Source: Lethocerus indicus
Lineage: Eukaryota; Arthropoda; Insecta; Hemiptera; Belostomatidae
Assembly: GCA_019843655.1 (NCBI GenBank)
Contig: JACDQD010000106.1
Location: 2,418,001-2,482,000, forward strand
Reading direction: 5' to 3'
Length of the DNA stretch: 64,000 nucleotides
Part shown: positions 1-13,460 of the stretch, piece by piece
Numbering within the stretch: position 1 is the stretch's first letter
Layout: every line of letters begins with the position of its first letter
The notes under the pieces: model-generated
Database searches by the model: none
What the model saw: only the letters and a program-made list of their open reading frames with translations
Told to the model about the DNA's origin: nothing
Made by a program: the position numbers and the translations under genes

Positions 1-3000
1 AGTAATTAAAGCCAATAGGCATTACAGGGACCGATGCGACAGCGACAATAAATAAAATGGGTCGCGCTTAGCACCGGCCATCTCTTAGGCCCGTTTAAAG
101 AAATAGCCCCCGAGAGAATGCCGCCCCAACCCAACCGCGTTTTAGTTTTACTACTGTAAAATGTCATACCGCTCCCGAAGGTTAATAACGCTATTTCAAG
201 ATATTACATTGCATTCGGCATTCCAGGAATTGAAACATCAAATCATACCACGCGCCTACACCAAAATTCAGCGGCATTTCTGACTATTTGAAATTGTATT
301 CGGTGTTATAACGCGTTACCGATAATGTACGCTGGCACCTCGTTGCATAGTTTCAGCAGAATTTGCATTAAATCACCCTGTCAAAAGGAAGCTCTATCGG
401 ACATATTGAGCTATAATTTGTATCATAAAATAAGCCCGAACACAGTAGCACTCCAGATGTAACTTTTAATTGACAAAAGATTTCTGCAGTCCCCTTTGAA
501 TATCCGTCCTCCTCCTTGTTTGCTGACAGGGTCAGATTTTTCCAAATACCTTCCGACTGTGTATTGCGCTTTTTGGACAAAAGGGATACTGGCTTTTACA
601 GGTACCGCATGAAAACGAGAACACCAGTGCAAGCCAAGTTAGAATCAGGTTAGATCGGTCTGGCGTAATGGGTTGTCCCCTCCTTTGCAGTGAGAGCAAA
701 GTTCCTCTCACTGCGAAGTTTTTCAACCGGGCGGGTATTCCAAACCTTTCTGCACTGATTCATCATTTGGAGTTTGCCAATATGTCGCCACTTAACACAA
801 AAAATAAAGTGGAATGATCATTTAATAGGCGTATTGATGACCCATTGAAAAAAGTAGTAAATGGCGCCTACAAGAGTCGGCGATTAAAGTATAAACTTGA
901 TATTTTTTGTTAGTACGATATAAACTAAATTTCATATTAGAATTTTCAAGGGAAAGAAAAGTATGTAATTTCATATACTGGTGTATCGTTACATTCATAG
1001 CGTACAGAATTTCCCCTCACGTCGGAGGAAGCAGCTATTATCTGGTCAACATGTTTCAACTGTAAAATTTAATATAAGAACTGAACTAATTTAATAACTG
1101 CACTATGAAATATATATGTATAAAAAATGTTATTACCTACAATAAAATAAGCCTCTTAAGTATCATATAAATGATCGTGTCATGGTATATCAGTTTATAA
1201 TTTATACATTTATAATTTCGTCTAAGCTGCACAATAGTATAAAAGGAAAACCGCTTAAGCGAAATAAAATTATAATTCCGTTAAGATGAAAATTCACTTC
1301 ACTGGAACTAAAAGGAAATTATTAATTCTATATTTAATTAATAAGTACTTATAGAATCAAAAAATAAAGTAAAAAGAATGCCTGAAATAAATTATTTGTC
1401 ATCGTAGAAGATTTATTATTTATGGGGAAATCAAAGCAAATAGTCCAGCTATGTGAATATTGAGGTTTACATGAATAATGTTGAGCTTTTTCTGTGTTTA
1501 TTTATTGAAAGTTCCGTTTTCTGTCCACCAACTACAAATTGTATAGCGTCCCCGATTCTATAGCTGTACAGTCATAGTATACATTTTATTCGAAAATATT
1601 AATCATTTTATAAGTGAATTAAAATTGTACAAGTGAGGAACGTGATTGCAAACAAAATCTGATGGGTTTATACTGTAGGTGTGGGCCGACTATTGGCAGC
1701 GGCCGGTGCTGGCACCTCGGCGCCGCTCCAGCCCGCCTCGCTGAAATTTTTCATTTATATACAAATGAAAATGAACGCAATATAGAGGGGGATTCACAGA
1801 GCCAGTGCAGTGTGCTAGTTCGTCAAAACACCTCTTTCAGTACACAAATTTCCCCCCCCCCCTCCCAATAAATTAGTTGCGAGGTGCGGACGTGAGTGAA
1901 ATGTTTGAGCAACGTACAGAGCACAGAGATAGAATTATTTCAATATGAACCTAATTTTGGCCCTTCCACAACAGTGCCCTTAAATACAGACAAGAAATAC
2001 ACACCTGCATGATAATAAATGAATAGTGGACATTATAAACCGTTGGCGGTTTTGAATTGTAAAGGTTTTTGGCGTTCTTCTGAATTGTATCATTTTAAGG
2101 AAGTAAATAATGAAGTGTACGAACTTCTCTCGGAATCTCCTAATTAACTATAGGGTTTGAGATTTCAATGTTAATTTTCGAGCTTCATTAAATGAAAAGA
2201 AAAGGAAATTCCGAATGATTCTGTACGGAAAGAACCCCATTTATTAAGATTCATTCAGCGAAATTCTGATGTTTGTGTTATGAAAATTAATACCTTCCCT
2301 GGATTACATTAACCTGTATCTTATTCTTATATTTTAAGCTCGGGAATATTTTAATTCGAAATAACTTTTTTCAAACTAGTCGCCATTCTTTGAGCACGCT
2401 TCATTAATGAATATGGAACAGTATCGTATTTTGGCCAGATATAGTTATGTTCTAAAGTCCCATTGGATTATGATTATCTTTAAAACTTTCTATTGTACGC
2501 CGCATAAAAAAAAGTTTGAAAATATTTATACCATATTCGTAGGAATAATTAATTTTTTGGTCCGAATTGTTGGTCGAGTCGACAAAGGTCCGGAGGGTGT
2601 TCTACGTGGGTTTCGGTCGAGACCCAAGTGTTCGTTACGCCTTTTAATAAGGCTCAAAGATAACAGGCGGGAGGGGCGCGGCGGGGTGGAGGAAACTATG
2701 GCGCTAATATTACATTTCACAAAGGTCGCCTCCAGCAGCCTCCCCGCCCCTACCCCTTCCACTATAACCAACTCGGTTAGATATGCTCCGAGTTATATCC
2801 TAAGGGAGTACCCTTTAATCCCTATAACCTCCGGTCTAGTGAGCTTTGAAAAATAATTGAATCCCCTTTCCCGGCTTAATGCAGAAAGGGAAATCTGAAT
2901 TACTGTTATAGGGACTAGGTGGACGGCCGTTTAAAATAGTCGCAATTAGGTTTTCCACCATCAGTCTTTATTGACTCTGACGTTTTCCGTTTCGAAAATC

Positions 3001-4538
3001 AAATTATTAATTTAATTGTTAAAAAATTATAATATCTTAATCTGTCATATAGTATAAGAAGCGGTAAGAAGGAAGTTATACAAAATATGGGTAAGTCGTC
3101 TAAGAAATGTTAGTCTAACTAACAGTTAACATGTAAGTAGCCATGTTAGAAGTAAAAGCGGAACGATCAAAAATTGGTTTCCAATGCCGAAGCAGGGCGT
3201 ATGATGTACGATGGGGCCGAGGTGGATTGAGTGATCTAGAGGCCGGGCACGTGTGGCCGGTTTCAGAAATTGAACCCGGTGTAGATATGGGGGGGGCCTC
3301 GGCCCTCGCCTCAGGAGTCCACATTTATTAGCCACTTCCCCGTCGGCTCCTCTCTTCCCTAATGGGATACCTGGCCCGAGCCCGCTCTCCCCAGGGATCG
3401 TCACGCCGGGTTATAACCTATAAGAAAGGCGGAATGTTTTTCCCGGCCATCATTCTATCCTATCCGGAATGATAACCAGCATTCGGGCACTCCGTCTCGC
3501 CTTTCTATCCACACATGCTTAGAATATAAACTCGGTAATGATTTACAATTTCAACCAGAAGTGCAATCGTACACTACAACAGTGAGGTTAAATAATGTTC
3601 ACCCAGCTATATTGGAACGGCCGGGTTTCAGTCTAAACCTGCGGTTCTAACTGCCTTTGTCGAGAACTGGAAACATGCATATGCAACAACGTAAGAAACG
3701 GAGGAAAAACGCCGAAGGTCACACGGCAGCCTCGCTGACTTCACCTACTATAAAATGTGTTTTAAAAGAAAACATTTAAACAAATATATTTAACGTGTTT
3801 TATTTATTTTCAGTTGGTTATTCAAAATTTCGGTTTATTCATTTTATCACTTGGTGTCCAAAATAAATTTTCTTCACCGTCGTCTGCGTCTGGTTAGCTT
3901 ACAAGGAAAACACTAATATTTACATTAGTGACATTAGAGTTGAGTCAGAAAATCGTAAAGGTGATGACCCCAATACTTTTAAATAATTTAAATACAGACT
4001 TATTATAAAATACATTCTATAACGAAAATATGCTAATTATAGGATCTAAATATAATATTACATAACTATCGGAATCATTCCTGCAGGACAGACCGTCGAT
4101 GTCTGGTAAATAAACAAAATGGATACAATTAATGAGCCGAAGAAAAAGCGGTTTGATTCAGTGCAGGTGACTGTAAGGGACAGGTCAATTCAAAAGATTA
4201 ATAGCCCAATACATCCGCCTCCTTCTCCTCCACCAGTCAGATAATTAACTGTTATCGGCCGGGAAACAAAATGTCGCTCCTATTTAAGGGTGTCTCACTG
4301 ACAGTTAAGATAGTACCCTGATCACCAATTCCGTACACCTCTGGTACCGACTCGAGCTCTTAATAACACCGTTGATTTTTGTTAACACAATTGTTGAGAA
4401 CTAAACTACATTTCCAATAAACACACTTATCAGTTGTCCATATCACATTGGATAATGTAATTAATACTTTCAAAATAATAATCACGAACAAAATAGGGAC
4501 ATTTTACACGTTCAAAGAATTAAGTTTTATTTTGGGAT
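1..4538. other. Non-coding AT-rich sequence
   Basis: No gene, RNA gene or recognisable transposon protein is visible. The longest open frame, plus strand 2407-2856, has 149 codons. It has no recognisable domain and is crossed by a second open frame on the other strand in the same GC-richer patch, so I regard it as chance. A run of eleven C lies at 1852-1862. GC-richer patches occur near 1690-1745, 2570-2700 and 3190-3420. A perfect small hairpin at 3911-3930 has 7-bp arms CACTAAT and ATTAGTG around a 6-nt loop. Confidence 0.6.
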
Positions 4539-4640
4539 TCCAGTCAGTGTAATGGACAATATAATGCATGTAACGAAGGCGCTAATACTAGACTCGTATA
4601 AGAAGTTAGATGTGCAGGTTAGTATTAGCAACGGCGTAAT
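4539..4640 (+). repeat. Dispersed palindromic repeat, copy A
   Basis: About 100 bp that recurs at 27050, 29830, 29960 and 40464. The core is an imperfect inverted repeat: left arm CTAATACTAGACTCG at 4582-4596 and right arm CAGGTTAGTATTAG at 4615-4628. The flanks are shared with the copy at 27050, including ACAATATAA, GCATGTA and CGAAGGC upstream and a variant of AACGCCGTGA downstream. There is no coding capacity and no obvious target-site duplication. It could be a MITE, a SINE piece or the end of a larger element. I do not recognise the family. Confidence 0.65.
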
Positions 4641-7600
4641 GTAAATACGGCAAGAACCAACAAGTTAAGAAAAATAGCACATAATATAACTGAAATATTT
4701 AGTTATGTAGTATTTTGTACGGCTGTCTGGCACATGAATTACTTGTGAACGAAAGGTGCCTACATTAAGGTGCCTAAATTCATGAAATATTACCGTCAGG
4801 TAATTCTGTTACTTTGACTATTTTTGTTTATATAGAACAATAAGCTGCACAATATTATTTTTTCGTTCTCTTAATTTAATTTTTTTTGTAAATACAGCCC
4901 CCTAAAGATTGAAGGATTGCTGCCATAACAGGTCAGCGAACTCAACCAAGGACTAAATATTTATTAATCCAGATTGGGTACATAAATAAAGGAAAGTTTT
5001 GATGGAGTCCCAGCGCAGGCAAAACCATAACTGAAAATATAGATATCCCTGATTTATCGAGCGCGAGAATCCCGCGCGATATATTAATCAAAGCCCAAGT
5101 TCACTGGGAGCTTCCCGTTTATCATGGCCGGCGGCAAGAAACAGCTGATTCTAGGCTGACAACAAACAGAACACGAAATAAATCCGGGCAGCGTCGTTTG
5201 ACTTGTTATCCCCGCCAAATAAATTAGGAATTGCCACTATTTGTCATAGCGCTGCAAACACCGGCCGGATTCATTTAAACCGCTGATATATCTACGTTAC
5301 GGACAAACACATAGGCCGAGCGGTTGGCTCAACGCTCAAATTTATTAGGCTACTTCGGCGCCGCCAAAAATTCCATATATTTATTAATTGCCTTCGCGGG
5401 CTTATCAATGACAGCCCATCGATTTCGAAAACTAAACTAAATTATCTTTCCCTGGAAACACATTCATCACAGTAGCTTAGTTCAGTATTGATAATATTAA
5501 TCGAGTAATACCATAATAAAGTCTTATAAATATGTGTATATAAAATTTACAGATATATATCATTATCAAGTATATAGCATTGATTTCCACGTTTCTCTCT
5601 ACGCAATTTCCTTATTTCAGATAAAACAAAAAATGTCTGCTTTTTGGTCTACCAGAAAAAAATCATGTAAATGCAAGCAGTTGTCATCGTAACTGAGGAC
5701 ATAAGTAACAGAAAACAACTATAAAATATTTTTATCGAATTAAAATATAAAAATTCAGTTTCAACCAGATTTGGCATTTACCAACTTGTATGGTCCCAGG
5801 TCCTAGTGTCGCTGCAATATTAACGTCCCTTATTGCCGGGGCCTAATAAGAGTCGTGGGATGAAAATTGCGGAAATCAGCAAGTCAAATGGGCTGCTTCA
5901 AACAGGAAAAGGTTCCTATCCAATCTCCCCCCCATCACCACGAAAAAAAACATTTTTTAATAATAGGATTTATTATTCCACAAAAACGAATGGCCCCATC
6001 CTCCCCGCGGCCAGTAATGAAATTCGGTGCTCCGATGCCCCGGGAAACATTATTTATTCCGCTCGGCCTATTTTCTCTATATCCGCGACGGACCTGGAAG
6101 GAAATTCAAATTAAATATGAATGTCCACCTGATATATGACGCCCGAAGTATGTATGATATCCCGAACGATCGGGAATACGGGAATTTCTGGTAAGTTCAC
6201 AGTGATAATTAGTTCAGTTGAGCAAGAAGAATTATCGCTAAGCATACACAACAGGTTATACAATTCGACCGTTTACCAATGTTTTATATGTAACAAATAT
6301 GGGTGAACAAAGTTATCCTCTTAAACTTTCCTCTTAAAATCTCTTTTCATAGTAATTCTATTACTATTCTACCAAAATAATCTATTTTGATAGTAATTGT
6401 GGGAGAATGTATAATTTTCTGAGTATATTCAAACAACTATTAAAAATTTGAGCATAACAAACGGTTTAAATTAATCTCAATTCTGCTCCAATTTGAACTT
6501 AAATTAACGCCGCATAAATTTGACGTAAAGCGGTTCCGTTCCATTCATAATTATAAATTCTGTCGAAAATAATGGCAGAAAAAAGTACCGCAGGGGCAAA
6601 AAACAAAGAATACAATCCTAGGATTTATTATCGTAATCTGCAATCAAATTTAAAATAAGAAAAAAGAAAGGGCATGAACAAATCTCTTGTTTGCGTTACT
6701 CTGCCAATTGTCAAAGTCTCGCTTTTGGTCAGATTATGCCCGGAGGAAATAACCGTAATTAAGAATTAAAATTTTTACGAAAATTGGACTGGGGACCGTG
6801 ATCATTCTTTAACTTACCTCAAGGTTTACCCTGCTGAGTTGATCGGGCCATTCTCTTTTGGAGGGTTAATTTAATGGTTCCCGAAAAAATACCATTTGTT
6901 CTGAGACTACGTCGGTGGTGTATGACACCACCAAGCGGCAATAACGACGAATGCAATAGGGGTACGAATTTGATCATGAATGCTGATAAGAGCACCTGAA
7001 TTTGTATCCCGACAGCTACCTTGGCTATTTTTTACTTTTTTTTGTAACGCCATTATAACTTTTATCGAGAGAGAATTCGCTACCGACCCAATCTACCCGA
7101 ACTATTCCGTTTCAATTAAAGTACTGTAGCGGTCCGATTTGTTCGGTTCTATGAACCGGCGCACATTATATCGCGAATCGGTGTTCCCCCTACCGGAATA
7201 ATCGACAAATTGAACTGCCCAACCGGCAATAAACATTTTGAACAATATTGAATAGATTTTTTCAGTCCACCGCGGTGGCTTCCAGCCGGTCATTTTAATT
7301 TAGAGTAATACGAATTTTTTTCTATTTCATCGTCAAACGACTAAACACTAACAGAGTGTTACTTTTCGATATTTCCCCACTCCGTCGTGTATAAATCACA
7401 CCGAGCGCCTTACGCAGTTGATACTACCCACGTATGAAAATGTAAATGGTCTTTCATGATATAGAGCAATATTATGGCCCGAGTGGACAAATTAGCATAC
7501 CAGTTGTGCCATAATAACAGAGATAGAGCCAACCCCAACAACCCAATTGTAACGCAGATTTGCTGGTAATCGCCAGGTGTTCTGGATATCTTAAACGTTA

Positions 7601-9547
7601 AATTATTCTATAATGGTCCTTTCAACCGATTTTCAACCTGATTTATGCCGCTAAGTACTTGGTAGTTTTCTATAGAAATTCTTTAACAATTCAAGAATTA
7701 TTTCCCAGAATAAGGACCAATATCACAACGTGGGAAGTAAGAACATTAATATATGTGATTAAGTATCATAGGCAGAATTCAGGAATAAAATCGGAACAAA
7801 CAAACATCAGGTATTTTATGAAAAAAAGTTACTGTTAATTGTTGTGCTCAGTGATCAATAACTCATGAAATTCATGAAAAATATCAGACCAAACGAGAAA
7901 AGTTCCATTTTGGACAACGGTAATGCACTTACCACTCGGGAAATATTTGGTAAACTTCTGCTGTGCATTAATCCACATATTCTCACTTATCGCCATAAAA
8001 CAACCTTACCAGAAACAAAGAAATGATCGTAATTTTAATAACAAGAATACAGAATTATAAATTAGATATAAAAGTTAAAATTAGTGTCATTACCAAGGTT
8101 AGAAATAATGTTGCGTCATAATGTTAACACATTATTTCGAGTAGGGAATGAATTAAAAGTATAGCACGGTACTCACACATGACAAAAGTTTCATATTTTT
8201 TTACTTAAACTCTGATTGTATTAACTAGTCACAGGCTAAACGTTTTCTCTATACTCTGTATAATGAAAAAGTTAAACTGAATACGACGTCTTTACTTTTC
8301 CATCCGCCTTATATTTTGATTGTATTAAAAAAAGGAAGGCAGTTAATCTTTCAAAGCCTTCCGCGAAAAAAGGAAAATCTCTGTAGTCGGATTTCACTGG
8401 AATTGAGTTGGAGAGGGAAGAAGCATATCGTTTCTCAGCTCTACCCAACCTTCAAACATTTCAGCAAGTCACTCACAAGCTTGTTTAAAGAGGCCTCAAA
8501 CTTTAAAAACAGTCAAGGAACTAAAAGATCTTGTTATGATATTTCAATCAAATAATTATATGACACAAACAGTAGTGCGGTAACTTGATCGCCCTTATAT
8601 ATTATGAGATAATAAAAGTAATATCTTGAAAGTCTAGTTTTGGTCTTTTTAGTTAGCGCGTAAGTATTTTGCCAAAGCCTAGTATTATTTTATTGAATTA
8701 AATTTTCCATCAAATTATTACATAGCAACAGAAGACGTAGAATTACACAATGATGCCAAAATCAATAAATATGACGTGCTCTGTACAGAAATAATTTCTT
8801 ATTACCGAATTTTATAATGAAATGGTCGTACATGTAATGAACAACTAGTATTATTGGCACATCTATCACATGCTATGGTGCTATGATGAATCTGGATGGT
8901 CAAAATAATGAGGACCACTATTTATATAACTCACTTGTAATCTACTAATAATAGGAATTTAAAAATGAAGTGAGATTAATGCCCGATGCAATAGGGGAAA
9001 TTTCCGCTGCGGAATGAGTGATTGGTGAAATAAACTTGAGTTATTCGTACTCCCAAACTGGGCGGTCATTTGTAACAGTGAGCAAGCTGTACTGCGTTAG
9101 GAGTTATACATACTTCACGCCCGAGAGCTTGGAACATGATAAAACCCCCACCAATAAATATGGGAGACAGACTCTGCTTTCAGATTATCTCACATCCAAT
9201 GGTTTTTTGGAGTAACATAGTATGCGTTCATTTCGAACGTTTATAAAAATGCTACGAAAATAGGAGAAATTAACATCCCGAGGATGGTTCAATGCTGCCG
9301 CATAAAACATTCGCAGTATAAAAGGCGGTAAATGTTACAATTCACCAGATTTGACTCAGGATACTGTAGTATGCCCGCATATCAACGTTCCCAACAGACT
9401 GAAGTGGTACTATTAAATACGTTCATTGGTAGATGTACGCTTTATTAACTCAATTTTTACGAACTATCAACTGCTTAGACAACCGTTTTAATTAGAGATA
9501 ATGTTTCCCTATAATAATAATAACCTGGCTGCACAATGCCTCAAATT
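4641..9547. other. Non-coding sequence with enhancer-like patches
   Basis: No gene is visible. A patch at about 5040-5420 has more balanced base composition than its surroundings. It holds a TCF-like ATCAAAG, an E-box CAGCTG and several ATAAATTA or TTAAT sites, as a cis-regulatory block might, but nothing here proves function. The text near 5313-5330 resembles a tRNA A box (GGCCGAGCGG) without a matching B box. Open frames at 5833-6139 overlap in two frames and have no recognisable domain. Confidence 0.5.
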
Positions 9548-9600
9548 TATATATATATATATATATATATAAGTAACACGTACTTTGTACGCCGGTATTT

Positions 9601-9672
<72 letters not shown>
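9548..9672. repeat. Compound (TA)n microsatellite
   Basis: Two AT dinucleotide runs, 9548-9571 and 9606-9672, are separated by about 34 bp of ordinary sequence. The second run is about 33 uninterrupted TA units. Such runs can extrude cruciforms and are unstable in length. An open frame beginning upstream reads through the run as alternating Tyr and Ile codons and is not a gene. Confidence 0.97.
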
Positions 9673-9677
<5 letters not shown>

Positions 9678-11875
9678 TTCCTCAGCTCTACTAGCTACCG
9701 CCCAAATCCCGCCCGATTCCCATCACGTCGTTCGTATACAATAGTCCCGGCCGTGGAAACGTGTGCCAAATTCCAAGACGACCATCAACAAGTCGCTATA
9801 GTAATATCTCCCGATTCCGAGCAATATCCGCAGCCCGGACAACTTTCATTTCCACTACGATCGGGCGGTATTGGCGCCTTAAAATATCGACAACCAATCC
9901 TGCAGACCCGAAAGTCGCCAACCGGGAATGGATTCGACGCCGACAAAATATAAAACGGGATTTAAAATTTAATTAAAACGGCTCAAATTGGACTCCCGCG
10001 CTCCAATCTTGTTTTTCTGACGACCCGATACTGGTTGAATTTGAATTCTGGAGTGTTGGTGAAGAAATGATTCAATTTAAACAACGGTCCGATAGATAAT
10101 ACTATGCTCCATAGTATTGTGTAGTTGGGACATAATTTAAAAGATGCTTGCTAAGCTCGAAAAACAAATTCCTTCAGATAAGAGATTCCGACTAAGACTA
10201 TGTAAAGGAATATTCACTTTGTATACCACATTTACATAATTGTTAATATCGGATAATGCCTGTTATTAGGGATTTCATAGAAATGCTCGGGAAATATATT
10301 TGAGGAAGGTACTTTACCTTAATATTCGCTCGAATTAATTTCAGAACATGGATATCTGTAATACAAAGAGCCGTGTACGTCCCTATTTAAAATAAGATAT
10401 TTTTATCCCAGAAATTGGGTACGAGAGAAAAAATCTTTTGTGCTTTACTCGTTTCTCAAAATTCATTGTTCCATATTTCATGTAATTTTTTCGTACTACT
10501 TGTTTAGGTTTTTACTAAAACCGAGTTGGTAGTAATTACTGTTGTCAGTATCATGGTAGATAAAATAAAATGATGATTCGAGGAATTTGGGCTATTCCAC
10601 GAACTTCTGACGTTTCGACATTCTGGGGTTGTGCCTCAGATAACTGTGTTAAATTATCGCGCGGCAACCGACCGCCCACAGCACCGATCCCTAATTAATA
10701 CCGACAAACATATTGATCACAATAATGTAGCACGCCAATTCTAATTAGGAATAACATTGTAATTGCTGTTAGGGCCCTGCTGCAGGTATTCCCGAATCCC
10801 AGCAACCGGCAGGTCGCGATTAACAGCGGCCCCACCGATTTTCATCAAAACGCATTTTTTATTTGTGGCCTAAAACCCGAAAGGATTTCGTCGGAACCTC
10901 ACAAGAGGGTAAATGTAAATGGTGTATTAAAGTCGGCACTAAATATTTTATAGAACCGTATGATTTAAATGGAAAATATGGTTTCTAAACCAATTACATA
11001 CACGTAAATTAGTAATATTAACGGGTAGAGATGACACATGAGGAGCGAGCTCTATAAGTTCTAATTTATAAGTCTCATTTTTCCACGAAAACGGTACATC
11101 ATGTAACGAATTAAAAAAAGGTGCTTTATCCTCATTTTTCATTTGCAATTTTACCAATATGGACTCAGTTTAAAGGTTAAAGGATAATAACTAATAATAA
11201 TATAGGTCAATCAACTTGGTCCTTCTAACATTGCTAATTTTTAAAGACTTCGTATTGCATTTCTAAAGAACAATATCGCCACACATGTGAATCAGTTGAT
11301 CAAAAGCGCTGTTAAAAAATTAATACATTATTTTGCGACCTCTCTATGACCAACTTTATTAGGCGAGAATCAACAACATTCGGTAGGTGAGAAATTTTGG
11401 CCCGGGGGTTAGTCATTTATTTTCACATTAACGACGGTGTCGAGAAGCATTGGGGACATTAATTAAACGCCCGGTAATAATTCACGCTCCAACTGATAAC
11501 CAGTCGCTGGCGGCTGCTCGGTTTCACAAATGATCAGAAATAATGGTTAATTAAAAATTATTGGCCGACCGGGCCCCACCTGATGTCGAACCTTCATTAA
11601 ATGTTTCGCTCACGCCCATCCCACGCCGTACTCTATTTTATCAGCCCGAATTCTTTTGTGGTCTCATTGTCGACAAACGTTCAGCGGTGAGTATTTTACT
11701 CGGCGCTCAAACACCCGTTTAAATATGCACTTTAAATTAAAATTTTCCTATTGGTATGAATTAGTGGCGTTTGGAGAACATGAATAGAGCCAGCCAGAGA
11801 GCGATATCGAGATATTCGTTCTACTGGTGCAAGGACAGTCCCGGATTTACTACACTACTTTTTGTAAATGTATAA

Positions 11876-11876
<1 letters not shown>
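9673..11876. other. Non-coding sequence
   Basis: The patch at 9680-9970 is GC-richer and open in two frames at once, with no recognisable protein. A perfect hairpin at 10098-10118 has 9-bp arms AATACTATG and CATAGTATT around a 3-nt loop. The interval 11400-11660 is compositionally balanced and holds several TTAATTAA-type homeodomain-like sites. No gene is seen. Confidence 0.5.

Positions 11877-11941
<65 letters not shown>
11877..11941. repeat. (TA)n microsatellite
   Basis: About 32 uninterrupted TA units follow GTATAAG. The run is similar in length to the one at 9606-9672 but has unrelated flanks, so the two are probably independent expansions. Confidence 0.97.
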
Positions 11942-11944
<3 letters not shown>

Positions 11945-13404
11945 GAGAGAGGGTACCGCCCTTGTATCCGGCTTCATATTGGAGGCAGTAATTTAAAGTT
12001 AATTACAGAGTTGGAGCGCCGTAAATAGCGGCGTTGAAGGAGGGTTGGGAGGACGCTCGTCGCTTCTGTCAATATCACAACAATGAAATATTATTTGAGA
12101 AGCAGGAGAAGCGCCGCGCAACAGATTTATGGCAGCTTTCTCTGTCCTCACAAGCCGTTCCTCCAGGTCTGCCCCGGTCCTGTATTCGCCGGACCAGCCC
12201 AACCCCGTGGAGTTAACATCGATTACCATCGTCCGTCCAGACGGCGATTTAACGAAGCAATAATTCATGTGATAATACGTCTATTCGCAGATCGTATATT
12301 TCCGTACGTTCAAATTACACGACGTCCATTGCACTGACACGATCAATTAACTGTACCGGGTGAACACCCACGGACACAATATCACGTATGTATACAGCCA
12401 CAGTTTGACTGGTGTGGGCCACATATTTACACGGAGAAAAGAGCATTTTTCACAAATAATATATGAATTCGCAATACAACACATTATATCCCACAAAAAT
12501 ATGTTACATGCTTGCTAATGCACGTTTGTTCTATCAAATGAAATACACTCCGACAATGAACTATAAGCTACACTATAATTTGAGCTTTCGGTTATAACAG
12601 GGAACGCGTTCCTTTATGTTCATAACACTATCCGCTTTAAGTTGGATTTTGTAGATTTGCTCAATATTTTATTCCCCCCTATGACCGTACACCGAGGTTT
12701 GTAGATTGTTACTCTTCATGTAATGACCGGACGAGCATTCCCTGAAATCAAACTATAATTTCAATAAAGTCTGTATGAGAGTTGTGCAAATATGAAACGT
12801 TTAGACGAATGAACAAATACCGGAATGTTAGCGGTTTAAATTCTGTGCAAATACCAAGGGAGGCACGTTCGATTCACCTTTCCCGCACCCGTCACATACA
12901 AGAATTTGGTCGTCTTATGTTGGTTACAGTGAGCTGTACATAGACGTGCTGCAATAATCTTTCGTGCTCCATTACAGTACTGTTACCTTTGATGTAACTC
13001 CGCAAATGAGAGCTGTGAACTCCCAATATTAATAACATTTCAGAGCTATTCCCAGTGTCCAAACAAATAAGAAAGATCGCCGCGAAGTACTCGCCGACGG
13101 GGAATAATAATGACGTCCCGAATAGATGTTATTTGTGGTCAGAGGGGGGTGGGTATGCGCTCACGGAATCCTTAAAAAAATATTTTTTCCCCTCCCTTTT
13201 TCTCGATATCCCAACCCGTTTGAGTGTGCTCAGCATGGAGAGTAGACCGTAGAGGGGCCCCTTTCGGCCCTACTCTATAGAGGAGCGATAGTGGGAGTAG
13301 GTCGGCCGTAAAAGAGTGGCCGGAGGAGGAGGATGAGGGGGGGGGGAGGAATGCGCCGAGTAAAAAAGCCCTCCGTGGATGGGGGGGAAAAAAATAAGAG
13401 CTGA
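11942..13404. other. Non-coding sequence
   Basis: A GC-richer patch at 12000-12330 is open in three overlapping frames on both strands, without a recognisable domain. The patch at 13060-13400 is G-rich, with long G runs near 13338-13350 and 13380-13387. I see no gene. Confidence 0.45.
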
Positions 13405-13460
13405 GACGGACACGTCAACAACATCTATGTGGGTCAGACGGGACATCTCTCGGCCGTTCC
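13405..13460 (+). pseudogene. Possible GIY-YIG endonuclease scrap (PLE-like)
   Basis: The plus-strand frame through 13414-13443 reads VNNIYVGQTGH. The NNIYVGQTG part matches the second half of the GIY-YIG core as it appears in Penelope-like endonucleases; the better-preserved copy at about 51.4 kb reads GVYIGQTGR. Only about ten residues fit. The expected GIY half, CxxC pair and downstream Arg and His residues are not visible. It may be a very old relic or chance in a G-rich stretch. Confidence 0.25.

Noticed and set aside
2407..2856. 149-codon plus-strand open frame
   Set aside because: No recognisable domain, mixed composition and an overlapping frame on the other strand. Nothing suggests splicing partners.
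5310..5350. tRNA-like A box (GGCCGAGCGGTTGGC)
   Set aside because: No B box or cloverleaf follows within the expected distance, so neither a tRNA nor a clear tRNA-derived SINE is supported.
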